A model generated the notes under the pieces. That model worked only from the letters and a program-made list of their open reading frames with translations. It was not told the DNA's origin and did no database searches. From Staphylococcus saprophyticus subsp. saprophyticus ATCC 15305 = NCTC 7292 (GTDB taxonomy: Bacteria; Bacillota; Bacilli; Staphylococcales; Staphylococcaceae): a DNA stretch of 64,000 bases. The DNA lies in the NCBI RefSeq assembly GCF_000010125.1, contig NC_007350.1:1240001-1304000 (forward strand), in the 5' to 3' direction. The first letter of the stretch is position 1. Each line of letters begins with the position of its first letter. Positions 50,062 to 59,740 of the stretch are shown here, one piece after another. The translations under genes and the position numbers were made by a program.

Positions 50062-50097
50062 AAATAAACTGAGCCTACAAACGTCTCAGCTTAGCCA

Positions 50098-50139
50098 ATA
50101 GATAGACCCACCACAATAATGAGTGGTGGGTCTATCTAT
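50098..50139. terminator. Bidirectional terminator between malA and the AraC regulator
   Basis: A perfect 17-bp stem (50098-50114 with 50123-50139, atagatagacccaccac/gtggtgggtctatctat) has an 8-base loop and T-runs on both strands. Confidence 0.88.
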
Positions 50140-50146
50140 TTATATT

Positions 50147-51028
50147 TTATCGGTTTGTTTCATCATAATCTAAGTATTGTTCTTGATCTACAGGCATCCA
50201 TAATTGAATTTTACAAAATGGATCATCAAATGAGATATCAAATGGATATACTTCAACGTAAAGACTATTGTGTTCATAAGGTAAAGTCATTTGTAAGCTT
50301 GTTTCTATATAATACCATGCCTCATTCACAACATAGTCTAACTCACCTTGTAGATTAAATTTTGCATATTGCCTTTCTGGAAGATATCTACTTTCTAAAT
50401 GAGACGGATACCTTTCACTAGGCACACCAACAAATATTTCCATACCTTCATCTAGCGGACAATTTACTACAAACAATTCATGTGGGCTAATATCATTGTA
50501 ACGTTGTAGCTCCTTGATTTTTCCATCTTCCATTAAGTCCTCAAGAAAATCTGGTACCTTAAAAGGATTCTCTAAATGTTCTGAATCGATAAATTGTGCA
50601 TAACCAACTAAAGCTATGCCCGCTGCATCCTCTAAACGATATGCATTGGGCGGTTTTTCTGTTGTTGTTAATTTAATATATAAACGTGGTTGCATCTTTA
50701 GCTCTTCACGTTTTGTGTTGACTTGAATAGGTGAAACCCCGTGAAAGTCACTAAAATCATTTGCAAAAGCATTTGTGTCACTGTAATGATATTTTTTAGC
50801 AATATCCATTAATCGACTAGATCCACTTATAATTTCATTCGCTGCTAATGTCATTCTACGAGACCTAGCATATTCTGTCGGAGATTGACCAACAATCATT
50901 TTAAACGATTGATCGAGGTGATATGGTGAAAGACCAACGTAATCACTGAGTGCTTGCAAATGAAAAGGCACTAATAAATGATCTTCTATATAAACAATTG
51001 CCTGTTGTATTTGCTTGATAACGTCCAA
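50147..51028 (-). CDS. AraC-family regulator with GyrI-like C-terminal domain
   Basis: This 293-residue protein starts with an AraC/XylS helix-turn-helix pair (residues about 5-100; LSDYVGLSPYHLDQSFK and YSDTNAFANDFSDFHGVSP). The C-terminal half (about 115-293) resembles the GyrI/SoxS-effector-binding fold, as in Rob and BmrR, often binding small drugs or toxins. The start TTG at 51028 has AGGAG 8 bases before it; upstream codons of the frame are without SD. It is convergent with malA and tandem with zwf. The effector and targets are unknown. Confidence 0.8.
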   Translation of the reverse strand: MDVIKQIQQAIVYIEDHLLVPFHLQALSDYVGLSPYHLDQSFKMIVGQSPTEYARSRRMTLAANEIISGSSRLMDIAKKYHYSDTNAFANDFSDFHGVSPIQVNTKREELKMQPRLYIKLTTTEKPPNAYRLEDAAGIALVGYAQFIDSEHLENPFKVPDFLEDLMEDGKIKELQRYNDISPHELFVVNCPLDEGMEIFVGVPSERYPSHLESRYLPERQYAKFNLQGELDYVVNEAWYYIETSLQMTLPYEHNSLYVEVYPFDISFDDPFCKIQLWMPVDQEQYLDYDETNR

Positions 51029-51375
51029 AACTTTCACTCCTAAACTAGATTTTCCATTCAAATAAAAAAACATAAACTATCTACTGATAGAGCACGAATC
51101 AAATTCACAACGAATCACTTTTCTCACGAAGTAACCCTCTATATTTATCAGCCGATGTATCAACTGAATAACACAAAAAACATATGATCCCGTGTTTTAC
51201 TACTCTTAAAAAATGACTACATAATATAATATGTTTTTAACTGATTAAGTATATTCTACATCATTTTCATTCCGCTTACATCTTAAAAATATTAAATAGG
51301 GTAAAATGTAAATAAGTTATTTGGCATTCACTTTTTTTACTCAATAGCTTAAATCATAACATAAAAAATAGTTAA
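51029..51375. other. Intergenic stretch upstream of the AraC-type gene
   Basis: About 400 bases between the AraC-type gene and zwf contain the promoter region of the regulator and the terminator of zwf. I see no gene or repeat. Confidence 0.5.
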
Positions 51376-51416
51376 CAAAAAAGCATCAACATTGTAAAGT
51401 TACAAATGTTGATGCT
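51376..51416 (-). terminator. Terminator of zwf
   Basis: On the minus strand agcatcaacattt- pairs with aatgttgatgct (51416-51401 with 51396-51382, one bulge), followed by six T. Confidence 0.8.
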
Positions 51417-51438
51417 CGTATGATTAGCAATATATTAT

Positions 51439-52923
51439 TTAATGAATATCGTCCCACCATTTGAAACCATCTCTACTTAATAATAAATCACTATCAAGCG
51501 GACCATTAGAACCTGACTCATAATTAGGAAACTCTGGTTCATTTTGATTCCATTCTTCTTGAATTGCATCTACAAACTTCCATGTCGATTTTAATTCTTC
51601 CCAATGTGTAAAGTTTGTAGCATCACCATTTAAGCAATCAAACAATAAGTTTTCATATGCATCGACTGTGTTCATTTTATCTTGTGCACTCATTGCATAT
51701 GATAATTGAACAGGTTCTGTCTCTATGCCTTGTACATTTTTCTTAGCATTTAAGTGTAATGACACACCTTCATTAGGCTGAATATTGATTACAAGTAAGT
51801 TTGAGTCTAATTTTTTATCAGTTTCATAATACAAGTTCATTGGCACTTCTTTAAATTCAACAACAACTTGTATTGTTTTACTCTTCATACGTTTACCAGT
51901 TCTAATATAAAAAGGTACGCCTGCCCATCTAAAGTTATCGATCGTTAATTTACCTGCTACGAAAGTAGGGGTAGTAGAATTTTCAGCAACACGATCTTCA
52001 CCTCTATATTTTGGTACTTTTTGACCTTGGATTACACCTTCATCATATTGACCACGGACAAAGTTCTGTCTCACTTCTTCTGGTTCTAATTTTCGTAATG
52101 ATTTAAGCGCTTTTACTTTTTCTGCTCTAATATCTTCACTGTGTAAACTGATAGGCGCTTCCATAGCAAGTAGGGCAACCATTTGTAGCATATGGTTTTG
52201 TACCATATCTTTTAATGCACCACTTGATTCATAATAACCACCTCTATCTTCTACACCTAATACTTCAGAAGATGTTACTTGGATATTGGAAATATATTTG
52301 TTATTCCATAGTGGTTCGAACATTGCGTTAGCAAAACGTAGCACTTCGATATTTTGTACCATATCTTTACCTAAGTAATGATCAATACGATAAATTTCTT
52401 CTTCTTTAAATGAACGACGTAATTGTTCATTTAAATCTTCAGCAGAGGCTAAATCAGAGCCAAATGGTTTTTCGATGACTAAACGTTTGAAACCAGTCGT
52501 TTCTGTTAATCCAGATGATTTTAAATAATCAGAAATTACACCAAAGAATTTTGGCGCCATAGCTAAATAGAACAATCTATTACCATTTAAATTAAATTCA
52601 GTGTCTAGTTTATTACTAACTTCTAGTAATGATTGATAGCTTGCTTCGTCACTTACATCGTGTTTATGATAAAATACATGTTCCATAAATTTATCAAGAT
52701 GCTTCGTGTCTTTAACATGTTCTTGAATAGATGATTTCACTTGACTACGAAAATCATCATTTGTTAACTCTCTTCGACCTATACCAATTATAGCAACTTG
52801 TTCATTTAAATTTTCTTGTTGATATAGATGGAACAATGATGGGAATAATTTTCTGTGACTTAAATCACCCGTTGCTCCGAATATTGTTATTAAGCATGGA
52901 ATGTCTTTATTTTTAGTATTCAA
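51439..52923 (-). CDS. zwf: Glucose-6-phosphate 1-dehydrogenase
   Basis: This 494-residue enzyme oxidises glucose 6-phosphate to 6-phosphogluconolactone with NADP, opening the oxidative pentose phosphate pathway. The NADP motif (FGATGDLSHRKLFPS), the active-site RIDHYLGKDMVQNI, and the substrate site EKPFGSDL are present. The start TTG at 52923 follows GAGG by 8 bases and gives the usual staphylococcal length of 494; the open frame extends to 52971. The gene is alone on the minus strand, with a terminator downstream. Confidence 0.95.
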   Translation of the reverse strand: MNTKNKDIPCLITIFGATGDLSHRKLFPSLFHLYQQENLNEQVAIIGIGRRELTNDDFRSQVKSSIQEHVKDTKHLDKFMEHVFYHKHDVSDEASYQSLLEVSNKLDTEFNLNGNRLFYLAMAPKFFGVISDYLKSSGLTETTGFKRLVIEKPFGSDLASAEDLNEQLRRSFKEEEIYRIDHYLGKDMVQNIEVLRFANAMFEPLWNNKYISNIQVTSSEVLGVEDRGGYYESSGALKDMVQNHMLQMVALLAMEAPISLHSEDIRAEKVKALKSLRKLEPEEVRQNFVRGQYDEGVIQGQKVPKYRGEDRVAENSTTPTFVAGKLTIDNFRWAGVPFYIRTGKRMKSKTIQVVVEFKEVPMNLYYETDKKLDSNLLVINIQPNEGVSLHLNAKKNVQGIETEPVQLSYAMSAQDKMNTVDAYENLLFDCLNGDATNFTHWEELKSTWKFVDAIQEEWNQNEPEFPNYESGSNGPLDSDLLLSRDGFKWWDDIH

Positions 52924-53073
52924 GATCAAAACCTCAATTCTTTTTATAAATCTCTTTATATTATAGAACAATAATCTGTTTAGTTCATACCTTTTTGCTT
53001 GAGAGAAGAAAATTTTAATATATTTTTTATTCTTTTCTATGATAAAATGTGAACAAGAAGAGGAGGCATATGC

Positions 53074-53994
53074 ATGGAAATCACATTTTTTGGTACGAGT
53101 GCTGGTCTACCAACAAAAGAACGAAATACACAAGCAATTGCATTAAACTTGGAACCATATTCTAATAATATCTGGCTATTTGATGTCGGTGAAGGTACAC
53201 AACACCAAATATTGCATCATTCTATTAAATTAGGAAAGGTAGATCACATTTTTATAACGCATATGCATGGAGACCATATTTTTGGGTTACCAGGATTATT
53301 AACGAGTAGGTCGTTTCAAGGTGGTGAAGGTAAGCCACTAACACTCATTGGACCTAAAGGAATTAAAGCATATATAGAAACGACTTTACGTTTATCTGAA
53401 TCTAAATTAAATTATCCAATTACATATATAGAAATCGAAAACCACTTATCCTATCAAAATAATGGTTTTAATGTAGAAGCGCATATGTTAAATCACGGTA
53501 TACCTTCTTTCGGATATCGTATCGAAGCACCTTATACATCTGGAAAAATAGATGTATCGGCGCTTAAAGAAATTGGGTTAGAGCCTGGGCCTAAATATCA
53601 AGATGTAAAAAATAATGAAACATTTGAATATAATGGCATTATTTATAATTCCAAAGATTTTAAAGGGGATGCTGTGAAAGGACCTGTTATCGCTATATTT
53701 GGTGATACAATGCCGTGTCAAAATGAAGAAATCATCGCCGATCATGCTAATGTTATGGTTCATGAAAGTACTTATATAGAAGGTGATAAATCATTAGCAA
53801 ACAATTATCATCATAGCCATATTGAGGATGTATTTACACTAATAGAAAATGCCCACGTAGATTATAGCTTGATTACACACATGAGTAATCGTTACACAAT
53901 TGAAGAAGTTGAAACGATTAGTAAATCACTCAAATCACTTCCCACTACACCTCCATTTAAATTTGTGAAAGATTTTGATTCGTGGTCTTTTTAA
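53074..53994 (+). CDS. rnz: Ribonuclease Z
   Basis: This 306-residue metallo-beta-lactamase nuclease trims the 3' end of tRNA precursors. The zinc motif is [11 protein letters not shown] (His63, His65, Asp67, His68), with other ligands in [17 protein letters not shown] and [14 protein letters not shown] precedes the ATG. It diverges from zwf and converges with proC. Confidence 0.95.
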   Translation: MEITFFGTSAGLPTKERNTQAIALNLEPYSNNIWLFDVGEGTQHQILHHSIKLGKVDHIFITHMHGDHIFGLPGLLTSRSFQGGEGKPLTLIGPKGIKAYIETTLRLSESKLNYPITYIEIENHLSYQNNGFNVEAHMLNHGIPSFGYRIEAPYTSGKIDVSALKEIGLEPGPKYQDVKNNETFEYNGIIYNSKDFKGDAVKGPVIAIFGDTMPCQNEEIIADHANVMVHESTYIEGDKSLANNYHHSHIEDVFTLIENAHVDYSLITHMSNRYTIEEVETISKSLKSLPTTPPFKFVKDFDSWSF

Positions 53995-54047
53995 AACTTG
54001 CTTATAATAATGAATATAGTGGAAATTAAAATCCCATATATAAAATA

Positions 54048-54092
54048 CCCTTTAAAGTGAAATTTTTAGAACTTCTACTTTAAAGGGTGTTT
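54048..54092. terminator. Terminator between rnz and proC
   Basis: acccttt aaagt (54048-54059) pairs with actttaaagggt (54077-54088). Weak T-tracts on both strands make it bidirectional. Confidence 0.7.
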
Positions 54093-54146
54093 ATAATTTT
54101 ATGAAAAAACATGTTTCTATTTATTATTGTTGTAAAATGTCAGTCC

Positions 54147-54962
54147 TTAATCTTCATCCTGGCTTGAAAGTTCAACGCTACGATCCACTGCAGCTCTCAA
54201 ACAATCCTCAAAAACACTTTCTAAGTCATGTTGTGAAAGGGCATTTAATCCTGCTTGAGTAGTGCCACCTTTAGATGTGATGTTTTTTCTAAGTTGTTCC
54301 ATGCTTAATTCAGAACGTTCAATCATTTTACTTGTTCCAATAATTAAGTTTCGAATCGATTCTTCGACTTGTGCTTTTTCCAAACCTAAGCGTGTACCAG
54401 CTGTAACATATTGCTCGAATACATGGTATAAAAATGCTGGACCACTTCCTGTAATGGCTGTCACTTGATGTAAATTATCCTCTGGAACCTCTATTGCTGA
54501 ACCAAAGGCATTAATTAATTCATCGACTTCGTCTTTAGAATTTGGACCAAAATTACTTGAAAAACTAATTCCAGTAACTGAATGACCTACATGTGCATTG
54601 GTATTTGGCATAATACGTGCAATTGGATTGTCCGCTTCCAATTTTTCTCTTATATAACTAATGGGTAAACCAGCCATGATAGAGATAAATTTATTTTTGT
54701 CTGTTATAAATGGTTTAATTCTTTCTGCTAATGATTCGAAATCATAAGGTTTAGTTCCTAAAAATACATAATCTGCCGCTTTTAATAACGCTTCATCATC
54801 ATAACTATAATTGACACCTAACTTTTCAGCATATTCTTTAAGTGCAACTTCATTAGAACGATTTGTTAAATAAATATCATTGGAATCTATAACTTTAGAA
54901 TTAACGATACCTGTAAAAATTGCATGTGCCATATTACCAGCACCATAAAATACTAGTTTCAT
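54147..54962 (-). CDS. proC: Pyrroline-5-carboxylate reductase
   Basis: This 271-residue enzyme makes proline from pyrroline 5-carboxylate with NAD(P)H. The nucleotide motif GAGNMA is at residues 7-12. The C-terminal signature HDLESVFEDCLRAAVDRS and the proline-site TGSGPAFLYH and TSKGGTTQAGL are visible. It is transcribed on the minus strand, convergent with rnz. GAAGTGA is a modest SD. Confidence 0.94.
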   Translation of the reverse strand: MKLVFYGAGNMAHAIFTGIVNSKVIDSNDIYLTNRSNEVALKEYAEKLGVNYSYDDEALLKAADYVFLGTKPYDFESLAERIKPFITDKNKFISIMAGLPISYIREKLEADNPIARIMPNTNAHVGHSVTGISFSSNFGPNSKDEVDELINAFGSAIEVPEDNLHQVTAITGSGPAFLYHVFEQYVTAGTRLGLEKAQVEESIRNLIIGTSKMIERSELSMEQLRKNITSKGGTTQAGLNALSQHDLESVFEDCLRAAVDRSVELSSQDED

Positions 54963-55113
54963 GTGAACATTTCACTTCCTCTGAGTTTTTATGTTTCATT
55001 TATGTATCTATAGTAACATAGTTTCACAATATGCCTAATATTTCCATAATAAATGGCATAACGTAATGACTTCATATATACTATCCATATATTAACAAAG
55101 GGTAGGGATACAT

Positions 55114-55872
55114 ATGATAGGTAGACATTATGTCTTAACAGGCGCATCAAGTGGATTAGGTAAATCTATCTTACACATTCTATTACAAAAACAGGTCTAT
55201 GTGACTGCACTGGTACGTGACGTTAATAAGCTAAAGCCGCTTCAATTAAAATATGGCTCCTCACATTTAAAGATTATCCAATGTGATTTACAGTCCACAT
55301 CGCAAATCGTCCAACTTAGCAACCATTTTAAAGGACAATCCATCGATGGTATCATCTATAGTTCTGGGTTAGGTTATTTCAAATCAATTAATCAACACAC
55401 AATAGAAGAAATGCAAGAAACATATATGTTAAATGTAATTAGCTTTAATTCATTATTAACTACATTACAACCACATTTCAGTCGCATGCCTACAATCGTA
55501 GGCATTGGAAGTCAGTCTGCATTTTTGACACAAGCTTCTGCTGCCCATTACGGTGCTAGTAAAGCTGCATTTAATCAAGTACTAAATGCACTCCGTATTG
55601 AAAAACCCAATTACCATGTACTAACAGTTAATACAGGACCAATAGCAACACCATTCCATGAAAAAGCAGATCCTTCATTAACATATTCAAAAAAATATAA
55701 AAAAATCATGCTAAACTCCGATAAATTAGCACAACGTATTGTTAATGCGATAATCACTCAAAAAGAAGAAATTAATGCACCAAGTTGGTTGCATCATCTC
55801 TTACGTATCTATCAGTTAGCACCTCGATTTATTGAAAAGCACTTCACTTTTTTATTTAATAACAAATCTTAA
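55114..55872 (+). CDS. Short-chain dehydrogenase/reductase
   Basis: This 252-residue SDR enzyme has the cofactor loop TGASSGLG (residues 9-16) and the catalytic Tyr146 and Lys150 (HYGASKAAF), with a serine in the preceding GSQSAFL. The substrate cannot be told from sequence; the family covers many oxidoreductases. The start ATG has AAGGGTAGGG upstream. It sits alone, divergent from proC and convergent with the aldo/keto reductase gene, as in other staphylococci. Confidence 0.88.
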   Translation: MIGRHYVLTGASSGLGKSILHILLQKQVYVTALVRDVNKLKPLQLKYGSSHLKIIQCDLQSTSQIVQLSNHFKGQSIDGIIYSSGLGYFKSINQHTIEEMQETYMLNVISFNSLLTTLQPHFSRMPTIVGIGSQSAFLTQASAAHYGASKAAFNQVLNALRIEKPNYHVLTVNTGPIATPFHEKADPSLTYSKKYKKIMLNSDKLAQRIVNAIITQKEEINAPSWLHHLLRIYQLAPRFIEKHFTFLFNNKS

Positions 55873-55898
55873 TCAATATGAGTGGTTATATAATATTA

Positions 55899-55969
55899 AA
55901 AGCGTATGAGTAAGATTAAATAGGATACAGTTTAGTTCACTTTCCTATCTAAAATAACTCATACGCTTT
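55899..55969. terminator. Long-stem terminator between the SDR and aldo/keto reductase genes
   Basis: A perfect 13-bp stem (aaagcgtatgagt at 55899-55911 with actcatacgcttt at 55957-55969) has a loop of 45 bases, with T residues on both sides. The long loop makes it less typical. Confidence 0.55.
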
Positions 55970-55980
55970 AATTGGTTAAC

Positions 55981-56895
55981 TTATTTTAAATGTTGCGTGT
56001 ATTCTAAATTTTTAACGCGATCACGTGCTGCTTTCAATTTTTCTAAGCTGATATCTTTAGACAGTTTATAATTTTCAACATTTTCATCCAGTTGATTCAC
56101 ACTACTTGCCCCTACAATGATTGAACCTAACGCATCATGAGAGGTTAAGTAATTAAATGTTAAACTGGATAGATTGCTTTCGATTTCTTTAATAGATGCA
56201 ACAGTTTCGCCTAATTCAGGATATGTGTAATCAAAAATACCTTCTGAAAACTTACGATCTAAGGCTTGATTACTGTTAGAAGTTAACAATCCTTTAAAAA
56301 CTGGACCACGAGCTAAAACTTTCACTTTTTTAGCATGTACATCATCTAATAACGCTTCCGGTCTATTATCTATTAAATTAAATTGAGACATGAGTGTTTC
56401 AATATCACTATGTTTTAAATAATAATCGATAACATTGGGTCTAATTGAAGAAATACCATATGCTCGGACGATGCCTTCTTGTTTCAATTCATCGAATGCA
56501 GCAATCGTTTCATCTAGAGGATCATCTATCGTTCCACCATGTAATTGATACAAGTCTAAATGGTCAAGTCCTAAGCGACTTAATGAACCTTTTACTGCTT
56601 CTTTAATGTAAGCTTTCGAAGGGTCCCAAAACGTAGAACCATCATCAGCTAAATGATTTCCTACTTTAGTACCAATGACGATGTCACTTCTATCTTGATA
56701 TTTTTTAAGTGTTTTTCCTACAATATCTTCATTTACACCTTTATCATATATATCTGCTGTATCAAAGTAAGTAATACCATGTTCTATTGCACGTTCTATA
56801 ATTGGTTCAGCTTGGTTAATATCTGTGCCTAAACTCATACAACCTAATCCTAATTCTGAGAGTTCAATACCACTTTTTAAAACATTTTTTTGCAT
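55981..56895 (-). CDS. Aldo/keto reductase
   Basis: This 304-residue NADPH-dependent reductase has the catalytic set seen as YFDTADIYDKG (Asp and Tyr), VIGTKVG (Lys) and DLYQLHGG (His). The substrate is not identifiable. The ATG has AAAGGAG upstream. It is convergent with the SDR gene and divergent from nudF. Confidence 0.88.
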   Translation of the reverse strand: MQKNVLKSGIELSELGLGCMSLGTDINQAEPIIERAIEHGITYFDTADIYDKGVNEDIVGKTLKKYQDRSDIVIGTKVGNHLADDGSTFWDPSKAYIKEAVKGSLSRLGLDHLDLYQLHGGTIDDPLDETIAAFDELKQEGIVRAYGISSIRPNVIDYYLKHSDIETLMSQFNLIDNRPEALLDDVHAKKVKVLARGPVFKGLLTSNSNQALDRKFSEGIFDYTYPELGETVASIKEIESNLSSLTFNYLTSHDALGSIIVGASSVNQLDENVENYKLSKDISLEKLKAARDRVKNLEYTQHLK

Positions 56896-57054
56896 GTCGT
56901 TTCTCCTTTCGATACACTCAAATCATAGGGATTAAAAATAATTTTACTAAATACGACTTATTAGTCATTTGAAATACTTATTTTAATTGCTCCCTATATA
57001 CTAACGTATTTATCTTAACAGTAACTTAAATCAAATTAAAGGAACGTGATTAAA

Positions 57055-57597
57055 ATGAATTTATATGAGAAAACAATACATAAAGAATCCATTTATAAAG
57101 GCGCAATTATTGATTTAGAAGTCCACGATGTTGAATTACCCGATGGCAACACATCTAAACGTGAATTAGTTTATCATAATGGGGCAGTCGCAGTTTGTCC
57201 GGTGACACCTGAAAACAAAGTCATCTTAGTAAAACAATTTCGTAAACCAGCTGAAAAGCCATTATTAGAAATTCCAGCAGGCAAATTAGAAAAAGGCGAA
57301 GCACGGCTTTCTGCAGCTAAGCGTGAATTAGAAGAAGAAACAGGTTATATAGCTGAAGAGTTAGAACTAATTACAGAAATGTACGGTTCTCCGGGTTTTT
57401 CAAATGAGAAAATTTCCATATATATGGCTAATAGTTTAAAAGTTGGAGAAATGCATCTCGATGATGATGAATTTATTGAATTAGTATATTACGATGTAGA
57501 CGACATTAAAGATATGTTAAAAAATAAGTATTTCGAAGATGCTAAAACGATTATTGCATTACAACATTTACTCCTTAATTATAATGATTATAAATAA
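57055..57597 (+). CDS. nudF: ADP-ribose pyrophosphatase (Nudix)
   Basis: This 180-residue Nudix hydrolase splits ADP-ribose to AMP and ribose 5-phosphate. The Nudix box GX5EX7REUXEEXGU is GKLEKGEARLSAAKRELEEE followed by TGY at about residues 80-102. The start ATG at 57055 follows AGGAACGTG; an in-frame GTG at 57046 lies within that SD. It is followed about 100 bases later by fur, as in other staphylococci. Confidence 0.91.
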   Translation: MNLYEKTIHKESIYKGAIIDLEVHDVELPDGNTSKRELVYHNGAVAVCPVTPENKVILVKQFRKPAEKPLLEIPAGKLEKGEARLSAAKRELEEETGYIAEELELITEMYGSPGFSNEKISIYMANSLKVGEMHLDDDEFIELVYYDVDDIKDMLKNKYFEDAKTIIALQHLLLNYNDYK

Positions 57598-57666
57598 GAA
57601 GCGAGTTGACTTGCGTATTTTATCAATTACTGGTATTTTATATATAAATCATTATGTAAATTAAAA

Positions 57667-57684
57667 TGATTATAATTATTAGTA
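57667..57684 (+). promoter_or_regulatory. Candidate PerR/Fur box upstream of fur
   Basis: TTATAATTATTAGTA (57670-57684) matches 12 of 14 positions of the PerR box TTATAATnATTATAA. The overlapping TGATTATAATTATTA (57667-57681) matches 12 of 14 positions of the Fur 7-1-7 box. In S. aureus, PerR controls fur. Which regulator binds cannot be told by reading. Confidence 0.5.
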
Positions 57685-57700
57685 GGGGAGTGAGGCTTCC

Positions 57701-58147
57701 GTGGAAGAACGTTTAAATCGCGTGAAGCAACAATTACAACAATCTTCATATAAATTGACACCTCAACGAGAAGCTACGTTGCGTGTTTTAATTGAAAATG
57801 AAAAAGATCATTTAAGTGCTGAAGATGTTTATTTAAAAGTGAAGGACAAAGCACCTGAAATAGGTCTAGCAACAGTATATCGTACGTTAGAGCTATTATC
57901 AGAATTAAAAGTTGTTGATAAAATTAATTTCGGAGATGGCGTCGCTCGTTTTGATTTACGTAAAGAAGGCGCAAAACATTTTCACCACCACCTTGTTTGT
58001 ATGGAATGTGGCAAAGTAGAAGAAATTGAAGAAGACTTATTGCCACAAGTTGAAGAACGTGTCGAAAATGATTTTAATTTTAGAATTTCTGATCATCGTT
58101 TGACATTCCATGGTGTATGTTCTGATTGCCAGGCATTGGGTAAATAA
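57701..58147 (+). CDS. fur: Ferric uptake regulator Fur
   Basis: This 148-residue iron-sensing repressor has an N-terminal winged helix (LATVYRTLELL) and C-terminal metal sites with HFHHHLVCMECG and CSDCQ cysteine pairs. It represses iron uptake genes. The start is GTG at 57701 after GGGGAGTGAGG, and the family N-terminus MEERLNRV agrees. It lies 39 bases before xerD. A second Fur-family gene (zur) is present at 6812. Confidence 0.95.
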   Translation: MEERLNRVKQQLQQSSYKLTPQREATLRVLIENEKDHLSAEDVYLKVKDKAPEIGLATVYRTLELLSELKVVDKINFGDGVARFDLRKEGAKHFHHHLVCMECGKVEEIEEDLLPQVEERVENDFNFRISDHRLTFHGVCSDCQALGK

Positions 58148-58186
58148 CTCAGCTACGTACACCATTTTAAAGATAGAGGTGGTATC

Positions 58187-59074
58187 TTGGATACGATTAT
58201 TGAAGAATATTTGAAATTCATTCAATTAGAAAAAGGATTAAGCTCGAATACAATAGGAGCTTATCGGAGAGATTTAAAAAAATATAATACTTTTTTAGAG
58301 TTACAAAAGATTAGTCATATTGATTTTATTGATAGAGCATCCATTCAACAATGTCTGGGGTATTTACATGATAATGGCGCTTCTGCTAAATCGTTAGCAC
58401 GGTTTATTTCAACAATTAGAAGTTTTCATCAATTTGCGTTGAGAGAAAAGTATGCTGCAAAAGATCCAACTGTACTTATCGAGACACCCAAATATGATCG
58501 CAAATTACCTGATGTATTAGAAATAAATGAAGTGTTAGCACTATTGGAAACGCCCAATTTGGCTAAAATAAATGGGTATCGAGATCGCACAATGCTAGAG
58601 TTATTATATGCGACAGGCATGCGTGTTTCTGAGCTCATCCAAATTGAGTTAGAAGATGTAAATTTAATTATGGGCTTTGTCAAAGTATTTGGAAAAGGTA
58701 ATAAAGAGCGTATTGTACCTTTAGGTGACACAGTAATAGAATATTTAAAGACATACATAGAAACCATTCGTCCTCAATTGTTGAAGAAAACAGTGACGAA
58801 TACCTTATTTCTAAATATGCATGGCAAACCTTTATCAAGACAAGCTATATGGAAAATGATTAAACAAAACGCTATCAAAGCTAATATCACAAAATCATTA
58901 ACACCACATACATTGAGACATTCATTTGCCACGCATTTACTAGAAAATGGGGCAGATTTACGTGCAGTTCAAGAAATGTTAGGACATTCTGATATATCTA
59001 CCACACAATTGTATACACATGTATCCAAATCACAAATTAGAAAAATGTATAATGAATTTCATCCACGTGCATAA
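58187..59074 (+). CDS. xerD: Tyrosine recombinase XerD
   Basis: This 295-residue recombinase acts with XerC at dif to resolve chromosome dimers. The N-terminal SAM-like domain spans about 1-95. The catalytic residues are in TGMRVSELI (Arg), KGNKERIVPL (Lys), TPHTLRHSFATH (His and Arg), GHSDISTTQLYTH (His and the nucleophile Tyr). The start is TTG at 58187 after AGAGGTGG. It is not a phage integrase: length and sequence fit XerD and it sits in a core context. Confidence 0.95.
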   Translation: MDTIIEEYLKFIQLEKGLSSNTIGAYRRDLKKYNTFLELQKISHIDFIDRASIQQCLGYLHDNGASAKSLARFISTIRSFHQFALREKYAAKDPTVLIETPKYDRKLPDVLEINEVLALLETPNLAKINGYRDRTMLELLYATGMRVSELIQIELEDVNLIMGFVKVFGKGNKERIVPLGDTVIEYLKTYIETIRPQLLKKTVTNTLFLNMHGKPLSRQAIWKMIKQNAIKANITKSLTPHTLRHSFATHLLENGADLRAVQEMLGHSDISTTQLYTHVSKSQIRKMYNEFHPRA

Positions 59075-59116
59075 ACACAGACAAGTTGACTCGTTGAATA
59101 ACTCGCCTGTGTTTTT
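59073..59116 (+). terminator. Terminator after xerD
   Basis: aaacacag (59073-59080) pairs with ctgtgttt (59107-59114), followed by ttat. The loop contains a further short stem. Confidence 0.6.
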
Positions 59117-59142
59117 ATATGCAAACAATTGGTTTAGTACTT

Positions 59143-59649
59143 TTATTTTCTTTCTTGTTGTTTTTGATATAATGCGTTTAAACGAGCCTCATTCACTTCT
59201 GTTCTATCTCTTTCTAAATGATGATTAACAATGTAACTATCTCTAATAACATATTCCGTCATGATATAGTTTGGATACGTTGTTAAAATTTTTTGTTGCA
59301 TTTGTGAAGTGATTGGTAACTGTACTGGTGCAAATTTTTGACCATTTTCAATAGCATGTACTAATTCAGCAATCACTTTTTGGTATGCTTTGATATCAAT
59401 ACCTAGATTGATTTCTTCTTTGTAAGGTTCAATAACTTTTAATGCTTTTCTAAAAGATTTGATAGCACCTTTATCATTTTCTCTACGAAAGTGATAACAT
59501 CCAGTTGCAAATAAAATTAAACTGACGACAGCGTCATCCTTACTGAAAGATTTATTTTCCTTCCAAGCTTCCTCTAAAATGTCGTGACATAAAAAGTAAT
59601 GTTGATTCGTATGAAATTGAAAATAAAATTCCTTTAATGCATTTTCCAT
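59143..59649 (-). CDS. DUF309 domain protein
   Basis: This 168-residue protein has the DUF309 pattern FCHDILEEAWK-like motif (YFLCHDILEEAWKE near residue 20) with conserved His and Glu residues. These fit a metal or hydrolase-like site, but no activity is known to me. The start ATG at 59649 follows TTTGGAG; the upstream TTG has none. It is transcribed opposite scpA, its divergent neighbour, sharing a short spacer. Confidence 0.82.
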   Translation of the reverse strand: MENALKEFYFQFHTNQHYFLCHDILEEAWKENKSFSKDDAVVSLILFATGCYHFRRENDKGAIKSFRKALKVIEPYKEEINLGIDIKAYQKVIAELVHAIENGQKFAPVQLPITSQMQQKILTTYPNYIMTEYVIRDSYIVNHHLERDRTEVNEARLNALYQKQQERK

Positions 59650-59740
59650 AAAAAACCGCTCCAAATTTAAATGTTTTCATTAAACATGCTATAATACTTT
59701 AGTGAATTACGCACTTAACTTGCGATATGAGGTAGATAAA

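Noticed and set aside
58187-59074. xerD as a sign of an integrated phage or island
   Set aside because: Length, sequence and the fur-xerD-scpA setting fit the chromosomal XerD of staphylococci. No attachment repeats or foreign genes are nearby.
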